In this document: positions 1-9,490 of the stretch, in pieces | How the letters are laid out: every line of letters begins with the position of its first letter | How positions within the stretch are numbered: the first letter of the stretch is position 1 | NCBI RefSeq assembly: GCF_010731635.1 | Contig: NZ_AP022583.1 | Coordinates: forward strand, 124,001-188,000 | Direction: 5' to 3' | Length of the DNA stretch: 64,000 nucleotides | Source of the DNA: Mycobacterium noviomagense | GTDB lineage: Bacteria > Actinomycetota > Actinomycetes > Mycobacteriales > Mycobacteriaceae | The notes under the pieces: model-generated | What the model was told of the DNA's origin: nothing | What the model saw: the letters and a program-made list of their open reading frames with translations, nothing else | The model's database searches: none | Made by a program: the position numbers and the translations under genes

Positions 1-1
1 G

Positions 2-337
2 GCAGCCGATGCCGCACGACTGGTTGGGCTCTACAGCCGCGGACTCGATCCTGCCCATCCGCGGCTGAAGCTCGATGTGGCCGGCGGGCCTGCCCTGCCA
101 CCGACGTTGATCCAAGCCGGCGGGGCCGAGATGCTGGTCGAGGATGCGCGCAGCCTTGCCGAGGATATCCGCGCGGCCGGCGGCGACTGCGAATTGCAAG
201 TGTGGCCGAACCAGGTGCACGTCTTCCAGGCCCTGCCGCGCCTGTCTCCGGAAGCCGCCAAGGCGATGGCGTACGCAGCCCGGTTTATGGCTAATGCGTT
301 GGCGGCCAATGTGGTCCACGCCGGGAAGGCAGGCTAG
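2..337 (+). CDS. Alpha/beta hydrolase (HSL/LipR-like), C-terminal part
   Basis: The reading frame is open from the window edge and ends with TAG, so only the last 111 residues or so are seen. The visible part has the C-terminal layout of hormone-sensitive-lipase-type hydrolases: a strand leading to PPTLIQAGGAEML (the region that normally carries the acid residue), a DARSLAEDIRAAGGD helix, then QVWPNQVHVFQ, whose VHVF segment fits the catalytic histidine. The nucleophile elbow lies outside the window. The next gene starts 2 bases after the stop, so it is the upstream member of the same operon as the dehydrogenase, the di-iron protein and the monooxygenase. Esterase activity is inferred from the family, not seen directly. 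Confidence 0.8.
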   Translation, partial: AADAARLVGLYSRGLDPAHPRLKLDVAGGPALPPTLIQAGGAEMLVEDARSLAEDIRAAGGDCELQVWPNQVHVFQALPRLSPEAAKAMAYAARFMANALAANVVHAGKAG

Positions 338-339
338 AG

Positions 340-1215
340 ATGCTGGGGCTGTTCAACAAGAAGAAGCCAAGCCACCGGGCATCGGCGGTGGTGACCGGTG
401 CCGGGAGCGGAATCGGCGCGGCATTCGCCGTCGAACTCGCCCGCCGTGGCGGTGCGGTGGTGTGCAGCGACATCGACGAGGTCGCTGCCCGAAAAACGGC
501 CGACACGATCACCGACCACGGCGGCCGGGCGACCGCGATCCACTGTGACGTGTCGCAGTTCGACGATGTCCGCGAACTGGCCGCCAAGTCCGAATCATGG
601 TTCGACGGCGCGCCCACATTGCTGATCAACAACGCCGGTGTCGGCGCCGGCGGAACGCCCATCGGCGAAGTATCCCTCGATGATTGGCACTGGACACTGG
701 GCGTGAACCTGTGGGGACCCATACACGGCTGCCATGTCTTCACCCCGATCCTGCGCACAGCCGAACCGTCCACCGTCCCGCGCGGCATCATCAACGTCGC
801 CTCCGCCGCTGCGTTCGGCGCCGCGCCCGGCATGGCCGCCTACAACGTCAGCAAGGCGGGCGTGCTCTCGCTCTCCGAGACGCTGGCCGCCGAACTGTCC
901 GGCACCGGCATCCACGTCACGGTGCTGTGTCCGACGTTCGTCAAGACCAACATCGTCCAATCCGGACGCATCACAGCCGAATCAACCGAATTCGCGGCGA
1001 AACTCATGCGCTGGACCGGTGTTTCGGCCGCCAAAGTTGCCCGGACGTGCCTGGATACCAACGACCGCGGCGACCTGTATTGCATGCCGCAACTCGAGGC
1101 CAAGATCGGCTGGAACGCCAAACGCTTGGCGCCGGCGGCTTACACCCGTGCGGTTGGCCTGGCGTCTCGGGTCGGCCCGCATTGGGACGGAACAAGTAAG
1201 GAGTTGCGCACATGA
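340..1215 (+). CDS. Short-chain dehydrogenase/reductase (SDR)
   Basis: A 291-residue classical SDR. TGAGSGIG (residues 19-26) is the nucleotide-binding motif, NNAG is at 97-100, Ser155 is the likely catalytic serine, and YNVSK (Tyr168, Lys172) is the active-site YxxxK. The protein is longer than a minimal 250-residue SDR, with a C-terminal tail. It probably oxidises or reduces an alcohol/ketone on a lipid-like substrate. It follows the hydrolase by 2 bases and overlaps the next gene by ATGA, so translation is probably coupled. Position beside a hydrolase and a flavin monooxygenase recalls the mymA-lipR-Rv3085 group of M. tuberculosis; the substrate is unknown. Confidence 0.88.
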   Translation: MLGLFNKKKPSHRASAVVTGAGSGIGAAFAVELARRGGAVVCSDIDEVAARKTADTITDHGGRATAIHCDVSQFDDVRELAAKSESWFDGAPTLLINNAGVGAGGTPIGEVSLDDWHWTLGVNLWGPIHGCHVFTPILRTAEPSTVPRGIINVASAAAFGAAPGMAAYNVSKAGVLSLSETLAAELSGTGIHVTVLCPTFVKTNIVQSGRITAESTEFAAKLMRWTGVSAAKVARTCLDTNDRGDLYCMPQLEAKIGWNAKRLAPAAYTRAVGLASRVGPHWDGTSKELRT

Positions 1216-2132
1216 CTATCGACATGGACGCCATGCTTGCCAAGATCAAGGACCGGCAGTGGGCGCTGGCCGACATCGACTGGGACGCCCCGGGCGCCGA
1301 GACGATCAGCGACGACTTCCGGCCGAAGCTGAAGGCGTTCATGGCCGACCTGTGCTGGATCGAGAACATCGGCGCCCGCGGGTTCGCGGCGTTGGCGAAG
1401 AAGGCCCCCACACCGACCATCGCCGAGATCTACCGCTATTTCCACGCCGAGGAGCAGCGCCACGCCAACGCCGAACTGGCGCTGATGAAGCGTTGGGGGA
1501 TGCTCGACGACGGCGAGATGCCCGAACCCAATGTCAACATCAGGCTGGCCATGCAGTGGCTCGACACGTACGCCGACGGCATGTCGCTGTCGATCCTGGG
1601 CAGCGTCATCCCGATGCTGGAGGTGGCGTTGGACGGCGCGCTGCTGAAATTCCTGCTCGACGAGGTTGACGACCCGGTGTGTCACAAAGTGTTCGAGAAG
1701 ATCAACAACGACGAATCCCGGCATCTGGCCGTGGATTTCGAAGTGCTCAACATGATCGGCCACGCCAAGGCGCGCAAGCTGGCCATCGAGTTGGTCGGCA
1801 CCGTCGCTTCACCTGGATTGATCATCGGCACGCTGATGTATCTGCCGCTCCTCAACCGGGTGCGCAACGAACTGGCCGACATGGGGATGGAGCCTGAGCG
1901 GCTCTATAACGCGGTCAAGCGGTTCAAGCAGCTCGGCGAGCGCGGCGACTTCACGTGGCGGGTACCGACGTACCAGGTGCTCAAGCGGCACGCCGCGATG
2001 GTGGTCAACCCGCGCCACCCGTATCACTTGCTGGCTAATTCCATGGTGTGGCTGTCGGACTTCTATCCCAAACCGTTGCTCAAGCCGGTGCCGAGCTGGT
2101 TCAAGGAGCTCACCTACGAGCCGGCGGCATGA
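1212..2132 (+). CDS. Ferritin-like di-iron protein
   Basis: A 306-residue, mostly helical protein. Two ExxH motifs are visible, EQRH (Glu81, His84) and ESRH (Glu168, His171), with further helix glutamates at Glu51 and Glu137. This gives the four-Glu/two-His set typical of di-iron carboxylate enzymes such as ferritin-like oxygenases and desaturases. A hydrophobic stretch near residues 195-210 could pack against a membrane. It overlaps the SDR stop by ATGA and its own stop overlaps the monooxygenase start by ATGA, so it is the centre of a coupled operon. The reaction is not known; an oxidation of a fatty-acyl or steroid-like substrate is an inference from the neighbours. Confidence 0.8.
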   Translation: MTIDMDAMLAKIKDRQWALADIDWDAPGAETISDDFRPKLKAFMADLCWIENIGARGFAALAKKAPTPTIAEIYRYFHAEEQRHANAELALMKRWGMLDDGEMPEPNVNIRLAMQWLDTYADGMSLSILGSVIPMLEVALDGALLKFLLDEVDDPVCHKVFEKINNDESRHLAVDFEVLNMIGHAKARKLAIELVGTVASPGLIIGTLMYLPLLNRVRNELADMGMEPERLYNAVKRFKQLGERGDFTWRVPTYQVLKRHAAMVVNPRHPYHLLANSMVWLSDFYPKPLLKPVPSWFKELTYEPAA

Positions 2133-3631
2133 CGATGGCGCGCAACCACATCCACGCGACATTGATCGTCGGTGCCGGCTTCACCGGGCTCGGTGCGGCG
2201 CTCAAACTGGCAGAAGCCGGTGTCGACGACTTCGTCATCCTCGAGCGCAGTGATCGGGTCGGCGGAACCTGGCGCGACACCACCTATCCCGGTATCTCCT
2301 GCGACATCCCGACACTGCTGTACTCGTTCTCGTTCGCCAACAACCCGCGTTGGTCGCGCACCTACCCGTCCGGCGCGGAGATCTGTCGCCACATCGAGGA
2401 CCTCGCCACCGAGTTCGACCTTTACCGGCGCATCCGCTTCAACCACGAGGTTAGCGCGCTCTCGTTCGACCAGAACACCGGCCTGTGGACGGCCACTACG
2501 AAGGGCCGCAAGCGATTCCAGGCCCGCACCGTCGTGTTGGCGTCTGGGCCGCTTTCGGACGCCAGCTTCCCCAACATCCGCGGCATCGACTCCTATCGGG
2601 GCAAGAAGATTCACAGCGCCCACTGGGACCATGACTACGACTTCACCGGCAAGCGGGTCGGTGTCATCGGTACCGGCGCCAGCGCTATCCAGATCGTCCC
2701 GGAACTGGTCAAGCAGGCCGAGTTCGTCAAAGTGTTCCAGCGCACCCCCGGCTGGGTGCTGCCCCGACTCGACGTCCCCACTCCCCGGCCCGTGCAGGAG
2801 TTGTTCGCCAAAGTGCCTGCGGCTCAACAACTTGCGCGGCAGGCACTGTACTGGGGTCATGAGGCCAGTGCCACCGCGCTGGTGTGGAATACGCCGCTGA
2901 CGTCGCTGGTGGCGCGGCTCGGCAAGGCGCATCTGCGAGTGGCAGTCAAAGACCCCTGGCTGCGCCGGCAGCTGACCCCGGACTTCGTTCCCGGCTGTAA
3001 ACGCATGCTCGTCTCAAGCGACTACTACCCTGCGCTGCAACGCGACAACTGCAAGCTCATCGACTGGCCGATCGCGACGCTGAGCCCGGTCGGCATCCGC
3101 ACCAGCGATGGCGTCGAACATCACCTCGACTGCATTGTGTTCGCCACCGGCTACGACGTGCACCTGACCGGCCCGCCGTTCCCGGTCACCGGGCTGGGTG
3201 GTCGCTCGCTCAACGCCGAATGGGTCGATGGCGCACAGGCCTACAAGAGCATCAACGTGCACGGCTACCCGAACCTGTTCGTCATGACCGGACCCAACTC
3301 AGGGCCCGGACACAATTCGCTGCTGGTGTACATCGAAGGACAGCTCGACTACGCGGTGCGCGGCATCACGACGATTCTCGACAACAACCTGCGCTATCTC
3401 GACGTGCAAGCAGACGTGCAGCGGCGGCACAACCAGCGCATCCAGCAGCGGCTCGCCAAGACGACGTGGATGACCGGGTGCAGCAGTTGGTATCTGACCA
3501 AGGACGGCTTCAACGCCTCGATGTACCCGGGGTTCGCCACCCAGTATCTTCGACAGATGCGCGATTTCCGGTTCGCCGACTACGACGCGGTCGCCCAACC
3601 CTCCGACGTCCGCGTCAGCTCATCGGCCTGA
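2129..3631 (+). CDS. Flavin-containing (Baeyer-Villiger type) monooxygenase
   Basis: A 500-residue protein. GAGFTGLG at 15-22 is the FAD-binding Rossmann motif, GTGASA at 181-186 is the NADPH Rossmann motif, and YRGKKIHSAHWD (156-167) fits the Baeyer-Villiger fingerprint with Tyr in place of the first Phe. It is related to the MymA/EthA class that oxygenates ketones. The frame is open further upstream, but ATG at 2129 was chosen because it overlaps the preceding stop as ATGA, matches the usual N-terminus just before the FAD motif, and continues the coupling seen in this operon. A MerR regulator follows 6 bases downstream. Substrate unknown. Confidence 0.87.
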   Translation: MTMARNHIHATLIVGAGFTGLGAALKLAEAGVDDFVILERSDRVGGTWRDTTYPGISCDIPTLLYSFSFANNPRWSRTYPSGAEICRHIEDLATEFDLYRRIRFNHEVSALSFDQNTGLWTATTKGRKRFQARTVVLASGPLSDASFPNIRGIDSYRGKKIHSAHWDHDYDFTGKRVGVIGTGASAIQIVPELVKQAEFVKVFQRTPGWVLPRLDVPTPRPVQELFAKVPAAQQLARQALYWGHEASATALVWNTPLTSLVARLGKAHLRVAVKDPWLRRQLTPDFVPGCKRMLVSSDYYPALQRDNCKLIDWPIATLSPVGIRTSDGVEHHLDCIVFATGYDVHLTGPPFPVTGLGGRSLNAEWVDGAQAYKSINVHGYPNLFVMTGPNSGPGHNSLLVYIEGQLDYAVRGITTILDNNLRYLDVQADVQRRHNQRIQQRLAKTTWMTGCSSWYLTKDGFNASMYPGFATQYLRQMRDFRFADYDAVAQPSDVRVSSSA

Positions 3632-3637
3632 TCCGCG

Positions 3638-4552
3638 ATGGCTGCCGACCGACCGCCGCGGGCAGAAACCGGCACGATCGCCGGGGTGCTGGCCAACCTG
3701 CGGCGAACGCCTCGGCGGGTTCGGCGGCAGTCCCGCGAATTCATCGAAACCGCGGTGTCGCAGCTGTTCGACGCGGCGGCTCACCATCCCCATGGCGCAG
3801 CCGGCACCGGCGAATACCGGATCGAGGAGCTGGCCCGGCTGGCGGGCACCACCACCCGCAACATCCGGGTGTACCGCGACCGCGGCCTGCTGCACCCACC
3901 GCTGCGGGTAGGGCGGATCGCGCTGTTCAACGACACCCATTTGACCCGGTTGCGGCTGATCACCTCGATGCTCGACCGCGGATACAACATCGCGCACGTG
4001 CGAGAAATGCTCAACGCGTGGGAGGAAGGCAAGGACCTCGCCGACGTGCTCGGCTTGGAGTCTGCGATCGTGGGGACGTGGGCCACCGAGAAGCCTGAGA
4101 CCATGCCGCTCGCCGATGCTCAGCGCCTCGTCGACGACGTCGAAGCGTTCGACCGGCTGGTGAAGCTTGGCTTGATCCGACTCGACGGTTCGCAAGCCAC
4201 AGTCGTGCGGCCCAAATTGATCAAGGCGTTCAACGAGATCCGCGGCTACGGCGTGAGCATCGACACGCTGGTCGACCTGCATGAGCAGATCGTTCCGCTG
4301 GTCGACCAGATCAGCGAGATGCTGGTGCGCGCCGGCGCCGAGCACGTCGCCAGCCGCATCAAGCCCGGCGAGCCGCTGCCTCCCGACACCGAAATCGCCG
4401 AGTTGATCACGATGCTGGTGCGCTTCCGTACCCAGGCCGTCACGTCGGTCGCCGCCACCCTCGCGTCGTCGATCGAATCCACCATCGAGTCGCTGGTCAG
4501 CCGCATTCTCGCGGATTACATGGCGAATTCGCCTGAGGCTGAAGCGAACTGA
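3638..4552 (+). CDS. MerR-family transcriptional regulator
   Basis: A 304-residue regulator. Residues 60-127 form a MerR-type winged helix: YRIEELARLAGTTTRNIRVY followed by RDRGLLHPP and a wing leading to LTRLRLITSMLDRGYNI. The N-terminal 58 residues are basic and precede the HTH, which is unusual, so a later start is possible although no strong alternative was seen. The C-terminal 170 residues are helical and may bind an effector; no metal-binding cysteines are visible. It lies 6 bases after the monooxygenase and is probably the operon's own regulator (inference). It converges with mbtI, whose stop is 2 bases away. Confidence 0.83.
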   Translation: MAADRPPRAETGTIAGVLANLRRTPRRVRRQSREFIETAVSQLFDAAAHHPHGAAGTGEYRIEELARLAGTTTRNIRVYRDRGLLHPPLRVGRIALFNDTHLTRLRLITSMLDRGYNIAHVREMLNAWEEGKDLADVLGLESAIVGTWATEKPETMPLADAQRLVDDVEAFDRLVKLGLIRLDGSQATVVRPKLIKAFNEIRGYGVSIDTLVDLHEQIVPLVDQISEMLVRAGAEHVASRIKPGEPLPPDTEIAELITMLVRFRTQAVTSVAATLASSIESTIESLVSRILADYMANSPEAEAN

Positions 4553-4554
4553 GA

Positions 4555-5935
<1,381 letters not shown>

Positions 5936-6242
5936 CCACGGCAAGGGGTGGTCTCTCATAAATGCACGCTCCAGCTGGAGCGACGTCTGAGGCACAGACC
6001 GCGGGACCCCTCAATGCTGCTGATATGTGAACCTATATGAACCTTTGGCAAACGACCGATGACGTGGCGAATCACGGCATGGCCGCGGACCGTATCGCTC
6101 CGTAAGATCATCTCGGCTTGCGCTTCTGCGAAAGGACAGCAGCATCGGTCGAGCGAGCCTCCGGCGAAAGATCAGTGAGCCGTGAAGCTACCGCTCGACC
6201 GGGGCGAATCGAACTACCGACCGAGAGAGAGGGGCACACATC
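5936..6242. other. Intergenic region with a 16-bp palindrome and a direct repeat
   Basis: No convincing gene is seen. At 5967-5982 is the perfect palindrome CGCTCCAGCTGGAGCG. At 6028-6034 and 6038-6044 the heptamer TGAACCT is repeated directly with a 10-base period, i.e. on one helix face. Either could be an operator for the small gene at 6243 or for mbtI. A purine-rich ribosome binding site, GAGAGAGAGGGG, lies at 6223-6234, 8 bases before the GTG of the downstream gene. Confidence 0.5.
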
Positions 6243-6458
6243 GTGTTCATCATCCGGCTCCTTGACGGCGAAGAGATCCACGCAACCGAGGGCGACCAGC
6301 TCATGCTCAACCAGGAAACCGGTGTACTGACCGTCTCCCGCGCGGACGGATTCGACGAAGTCACAACCCACTACTCGCCGTCGGTATGGGGATCGGTGAC
6401 GCACCGCATCAGGGGTGCCGTCGGTACCAAGCCCTCGCTCGTTTCGTCGTCGCGCTGA
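6243..6458 (+). CDS. Small hypothetical protein
   Basis: A 71-residue protein starting at GTG, 8 bases after a strong ribosome binding site (GAGAGAGAGGGG). The first 50 residues (FIIRLLDGEEIHATEGDQL, then NQETGVLTVSRADGFDEV) have the alternating pattern of a small beta-rich domain with acidic loops. The last 15 residues are low-complexity. No transmembrane segment, cysteine or signal peptide. Not recognised as a named family. It stands alone between mbtI and the SbtA-like gene, about 200 bases from the latter, and reads in the same direction. Confidence 0.6.
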   Translation: MFIIRLLDGEEIHATEGDQLMLNQETGVLTVSRADGFDEVTTHYSPSVWGSVTHRIRGAVGTKPSLVSSSR

Positions 6459-6660
6459 CGCTGCGTTAACCCCTTACCGCCGCGCCGTGCCCGTTCGCCA
6501 TCGAACCTTGAGGTTGCCTGCCAAACCAGCGGCAAGCCGGGAATGCGGCTCGCCATCCGGCTTCGACATCGCTATGTTTGCGGGGTTGTCCACCGCGGCG
6601 TCGACGCACGGGTGGTCACGAGAGTCAGCACAGCGGCGCTAAGTAGTAAGGGAGAGCCCC

Positions 6661-7866
6661 ATGCTCCTGGAGTTCTGGCAGAACTTCACTCACAACCTTT
6701 TCAAGCCGCTGCTGCTGTTCTTTTATCTCGGGTTCCTGATCCCCCTGCTGAAGGTGGAATTCGAATTCCCCTACGTGATCTATCAGGGCCTGACGATGTA
6801 CCTGCTGCTGGCCATCGGCTGGCACGGAGGCGAAGAGCTCGCGACGATCCACGCCTCGAGCATCGGCAACATCGTCGGGTTCATCGTCTTGGGCTTCCTC
6901 TTGAACTTCGTCATCGGCTTCATCGCCTATCTGCTGCTAACCCGCATGACGAAGATGCGGCGGATCGACAAAGCCACCGTCGCCGGCTATTACGGCTCGG
7001 ACTCGGCGGGCACCTTCGCCACCTGTGTGGGTGTGCTCGCCACTGTGGGACTGACGTTCAACGGTTTCATGCCGGTGATGCTGGCCGTCATGGAGATGCC
7101 CGGCTGCCTGGTAGCTCTCTACCTTGCGGCGCGGTTGCGGCACCGGGGAATGGACGCCGCGGGCACCATGCCGGACGAGCCGGGCTACCAGCTGGCGAAG
7201 GTGGGGCCGGGTGCGGCCACTCAGCCGAGTGCGGGGCAAAGCCTGGACACCGAACGCGAGCGAGCGATCGAGCAGGAGCTGGAGCTCTCATTGGAACAGC
7301 GAGAGCATCCCGACAACGGCCAGAAGCAGAGCCTCGCCACTGTGAAGCTGCTGAGGGAGGTCTTGCTCAATCCGGGCCTGTATCTGCTGTTCGGCGGCAT
7401 CGTCATCGGGTTGGTCAGCCGGCTGCAGGGAGCCAAGGTGGTGCACGACGACGACAGTGTCTTCGTGACCGCTTTCCAAGGCGTGTTGTGTTTGTTCCTG
7501 CTGGAGATGGGGATGACGGCGTCGCGGCGATTGAAGGACCTCAAGACCGCCGGCCCGGGTTTCATCGCGTTTGGTCTGTTGGCGCCCAACCTGTTTGCAA
7601 CGCTGGGGATTATCACGGCCCACACCTACGCCCACCTGACGCATTTCCACTTCAAGCCGGGCACCTACATCTTGTTCGCTGTGCTCTGCGCCGCCGCCTC
7701 GTACATTGCTGTGCCCGCCGTGCAGCGATTGGCGATCCCGGAGGCCAGCCCGACCCTGCCGCTGGCCGCGTCACTGGGCTTGACGTTCTCCTACAACGTC
7801 ACAATCGGAATCCCGCTCTACATCGAGATCGCGCGGGTCATCACCCAACACTTCCCGGTCACCTGA
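6661..7866 (+). CDS. SbtA-like sodium-dependent bicarbonate transporter family protein
   Basis: A 401-residue integral membrane protein with about ten hydrophobic segments in two blocks, residues 10-160 and 235-400. They are separated by a hydrophilic, Glu-rich cytoplasmic loop near 165-235. The segment YYGSDSAGTFATCVGVL followed by NGFMPVMLAVMEMPG resembles the conserved core of cyanobacterial SbtA symporters, and the two-block layout also fits. The M. tuberculosis counterpart at this place would be Rv2387. Start ATG at 6661 follows GGGAGAG. No SbtB-like PII partner is adjacent, and whether it really carries bicarbonate is unproven. Confidence 0.75.
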   Translation: MLLEFWQNFTHNLFKPLLLFFYLGFLIPLLKVEFEFPYVIYQGLTMYLLLAIGWHGGEELATIHASSIGNIVGFIVLGFLLNFVIGFIAYLLLTRMTKMRRIDKATVAGYYGSDSAGTFATCVGVLATVGLTFNGFMPVMLAVMEMPGCLVALYLAARLRHRGMDAAGTMPDEPGYQLAKVGPGAATQPSAGQSLDTERERAIEQELELSLEQREHPDNGQKQSLATVKLLREVLLNPGLYLLFGGIVIGLVSRLQGAKVVHDDDSVFVTAFQGVLCLFLLEMGMTASRRLKDLKTAGPGFIAFGLLAPNLFATLGIITAHTYAHLTHFHFKPGTYILFAVLCAAASYIAVPAVQRLAIPEASPTLPLAASLGLTFSYNVTIGIPLYIEIARVITQHFPVT

Positions 7867-7872
7867 CGGCAC

Positions 7873-7902
7873 GGCCCGAAAGGCGTTATCCACAGTCGGG
7901 CC
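7873..7902 (+). terminator. Inverted repeat after the SbtA-like gene
   Basis: GGCCCGA (7873-7879) and TCGGGCC (7896-7902) are perfect 7-base arms around a 16-base loop, starting 7 bases after the stop codon. No long T tract follows, as is usual for mycobacteria. A role in termination or 3'-end protection is likely but unproven. Confidence 0.45.
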
Positions 7903-8069
7903 TTGATTCACAGATTGCACTGATCAGCAGCCGGACCGCCCGCGCGTGTCGACGCGCCCGATTAGCGTCGCTCGTTTTACCCGCGCGCCGAGTCGATGAG
8001 CGTGTCCGCCTGGAGACTGCCAGCCCGGCAAAAAGCTTCGCCAAGGTGCGGAATCGGATTGGTCCGCCT

Positions 8070-8867
8070 TCACGCTGATTGCCCGATCGAAAAGAAAGAG
8101 CCGTTTTTCCTGCTCCTGTGAATTACAAGAAATTGTCCTGGCGCACTCGCAGCAGAAAGCAGCTCATAGTCAAACTCAATCTCACCTAAATCTCTATGCC
8201 GGAGCTGCTTGACTTTACCGCCGGAGATACCGACATCGTGACTTTTCCACATCCCGACGAACTCGCTGCTCTTTTCGGAAAGTTCAACGATGATCTCGGC
8301 CATATCTTGCTGCTCAATATCAGCACCCAGGATGCGGTGCACGGTGGCGATGGCCGTTTTCGCGTATGATTCCCAATTCATCCAGAGGGTTTTCGCTTCC
8401 GGATCCAGGAATAGTAGGCGCAGGATATTTCCGGTGATCTTGAATTGCTGGAAGAGCAACGACGCTTGCGGGTTTTCGGCTAACACATCGCAGCGCCGAT
8501 TGACAATGTACGCCGGACCGAGTGTCCAGGCCTGCATCAGTAGAAGCAGATACTCACCTGGGTTCTGCTGCGAACCGGGCTTCCACCGCCAGCGGTGTTG
8601 CGGGACCGCGAGGTCATGCAAATATGCCGCCTCGTCGGGAGACAAGCCGAGCGCCCTCACCAAGGCGCCTAATACCTGCGGTGACGGGTGGTTTTCTCGT
8701 CCTTGCTCCAACCGCGCGTAATAGTCGGCACTGATCCCGGCCCTCGCAGCCACCTCCTCACGGCGCAATCCAGGGGTGCGCCGCCGTCTCCGCAACTCGC
8801 CGTCGCACTCCCGGCCGGGTGTGATCGCCTCGCGACGCGCACGAAGAAATTCTCCCAGTGTCGTCAC
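8070..8867 (-). CDS. XRE-family regulator with MmyB-like ligand domain
   Basis: A 265-residue protein. Residues 1-90 carry the helix-turn-helix typical of this class (RREEVAARAGISADYYARLE, then GRENHPSPQVLGALVRALGLS). Residues 105-260 match the MmyB-like ligand-binding domain pattern (GPAYIVNRRCDVLAENP). GTG start at 8867. It is divergent from mmpS with about 195 bases between, so it probably controls that transporter operon (inference). The 3' part is AT-rich for this genome: 57 of 120 bases at 8101-8220 are G or C, while the HTH half is GC-rich. This suggests a mosaic or recently acquired gene. Confidence 0.82.
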   Translation of the reverse strand: MTTLGEFLRARREAITPGRECDGELRRRRRTPGLRREEVAARAGISADYYARLEQGRENHPSPQVLGALVRALGLSPDEAAYLHDLAVPQHRWRWKPGSQQNPGEYLLLLMQAWTLGPAYIVNRRCDVLAENPQASLLFQQFKITGNILRLLFLDPEAKTLWMNWESYAKTAIATVHRILGADIEQQDMAEIIVELSEKSSEFVGMWKSHDVGISGGKVKQLRHRDLGEIEFDYELLSAASAPGQFLVIHRSRKNGSFFSIGQSA

Positions 8868-9061
8868 GACGTGATGCTAGCCGGCGCGTCTTCGTGGTTG
8901 TCAAATTCCTAGGTAAAGCCCGCTCTGCCTTCGAGCTACAGTCTTTCGCCACCATAGGTGGTCGCAGCACCTTTTGCGGCTCGCTTGCAGAGGCGACCCA
9001 CCGGGCTCACAGCCAACGCAACACGAAGCAACTGCAACTGCGACCTTCTAAGGACGATCCG

Positions 9062-9490
9062 ATGTTGCTGGGCACCCTCAAGCGCTTCTGGATTCCGCTG
9101 GTGATCGCTGCAGTTGTGGCCGTCGGGAGTTTTGTGGCTTACCGGTTGCAAGGGATCTTCGGCTCGCACCCTTTTTCCGAAGCCGGCCCAGTCGAACAGA
9201 TTGTGCCGGTCAACGTTAAGCACGTGACCTATGAGGTCACCGGTCCCGCGGATACTGCGGGAGTTGTGAACTATCTGGACGAAAACGCCCAACCCCAGCG
9301 GGCAGATTTCACTACCCTGCCTTGGTCGTACACCGTGAATACGACGCTGCCAGGGGTGTTCGCCAACGTGGTGGCCCAGGGGAATAGCAACACAATCGGC
9401 TGCCGCATCGTCGTCAACGGGGTAGTCCGAGACCAGCAGTCCGCTACTAGCCTTAACGCACAAGTTTTCTGCCTGGACAAGGCCGCATGA
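9062..9490 (+). CDS. mmpS: MmpS-family membrane accessory protein
   Basis: A 142-residue protein with one N-terminal transmembrane segment (about 10-27) and an extracytoplasmic beta domain containing HVTYEVTGPADTAGVVNYLD and the WSYTV segment. Two late cysteines (in TIGCRIVVNG and AQVFCLDKAA) could form a disulphide. MmpS proteins assist MmpL transporters in exporting siderophores or lipids; this class resembles MmpS4/S5. Start ATG 9062 follows AAGGACGA; the frame is open further upstream but lacks the MmpS pattern. The stop overlaps the mmpL start as ATGA. Confidence 0.9.
   Translation: MLLGTLKRFWIPLVIAAVVAVGSFVAYRLQGIFGSHPFSEAGPVEQIVPVNVKHVTYEVTGPADTAGVVNYLDENAQPQRADFTTLPWSYTVNTTLPGVFANVVAQGNSNTIGCRIVVNGVVRDQQSATSLNAQVFCLDKAA

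Noticed and set aside
2048..2128. 27 extra codons in frame before the monooxygenase
   Set aside because: They lie inside the di-iron protein gene; ATG 2129 overlaps its stop as ATGA and gives the usual N-terminus.
6543..8078. Long open frame overlapping the SbtA-like gene
   Set aside because: Composition is Arg/Ala/Gly-rich shadow sequence with no family resemblance; the SbtA-like frame has clear membrane helices and a ribosome binding site.
8868..9061. Possible iron box (CTAGGTAAAGC) and a CCACC-ATA-GGTGG repeat upstream of the first mmpS
   Set aside because: The iron-box match is only about 9 of 19 positions. The 5-bp inverted repeat at 8949-8961 is too short to claim as an operator.
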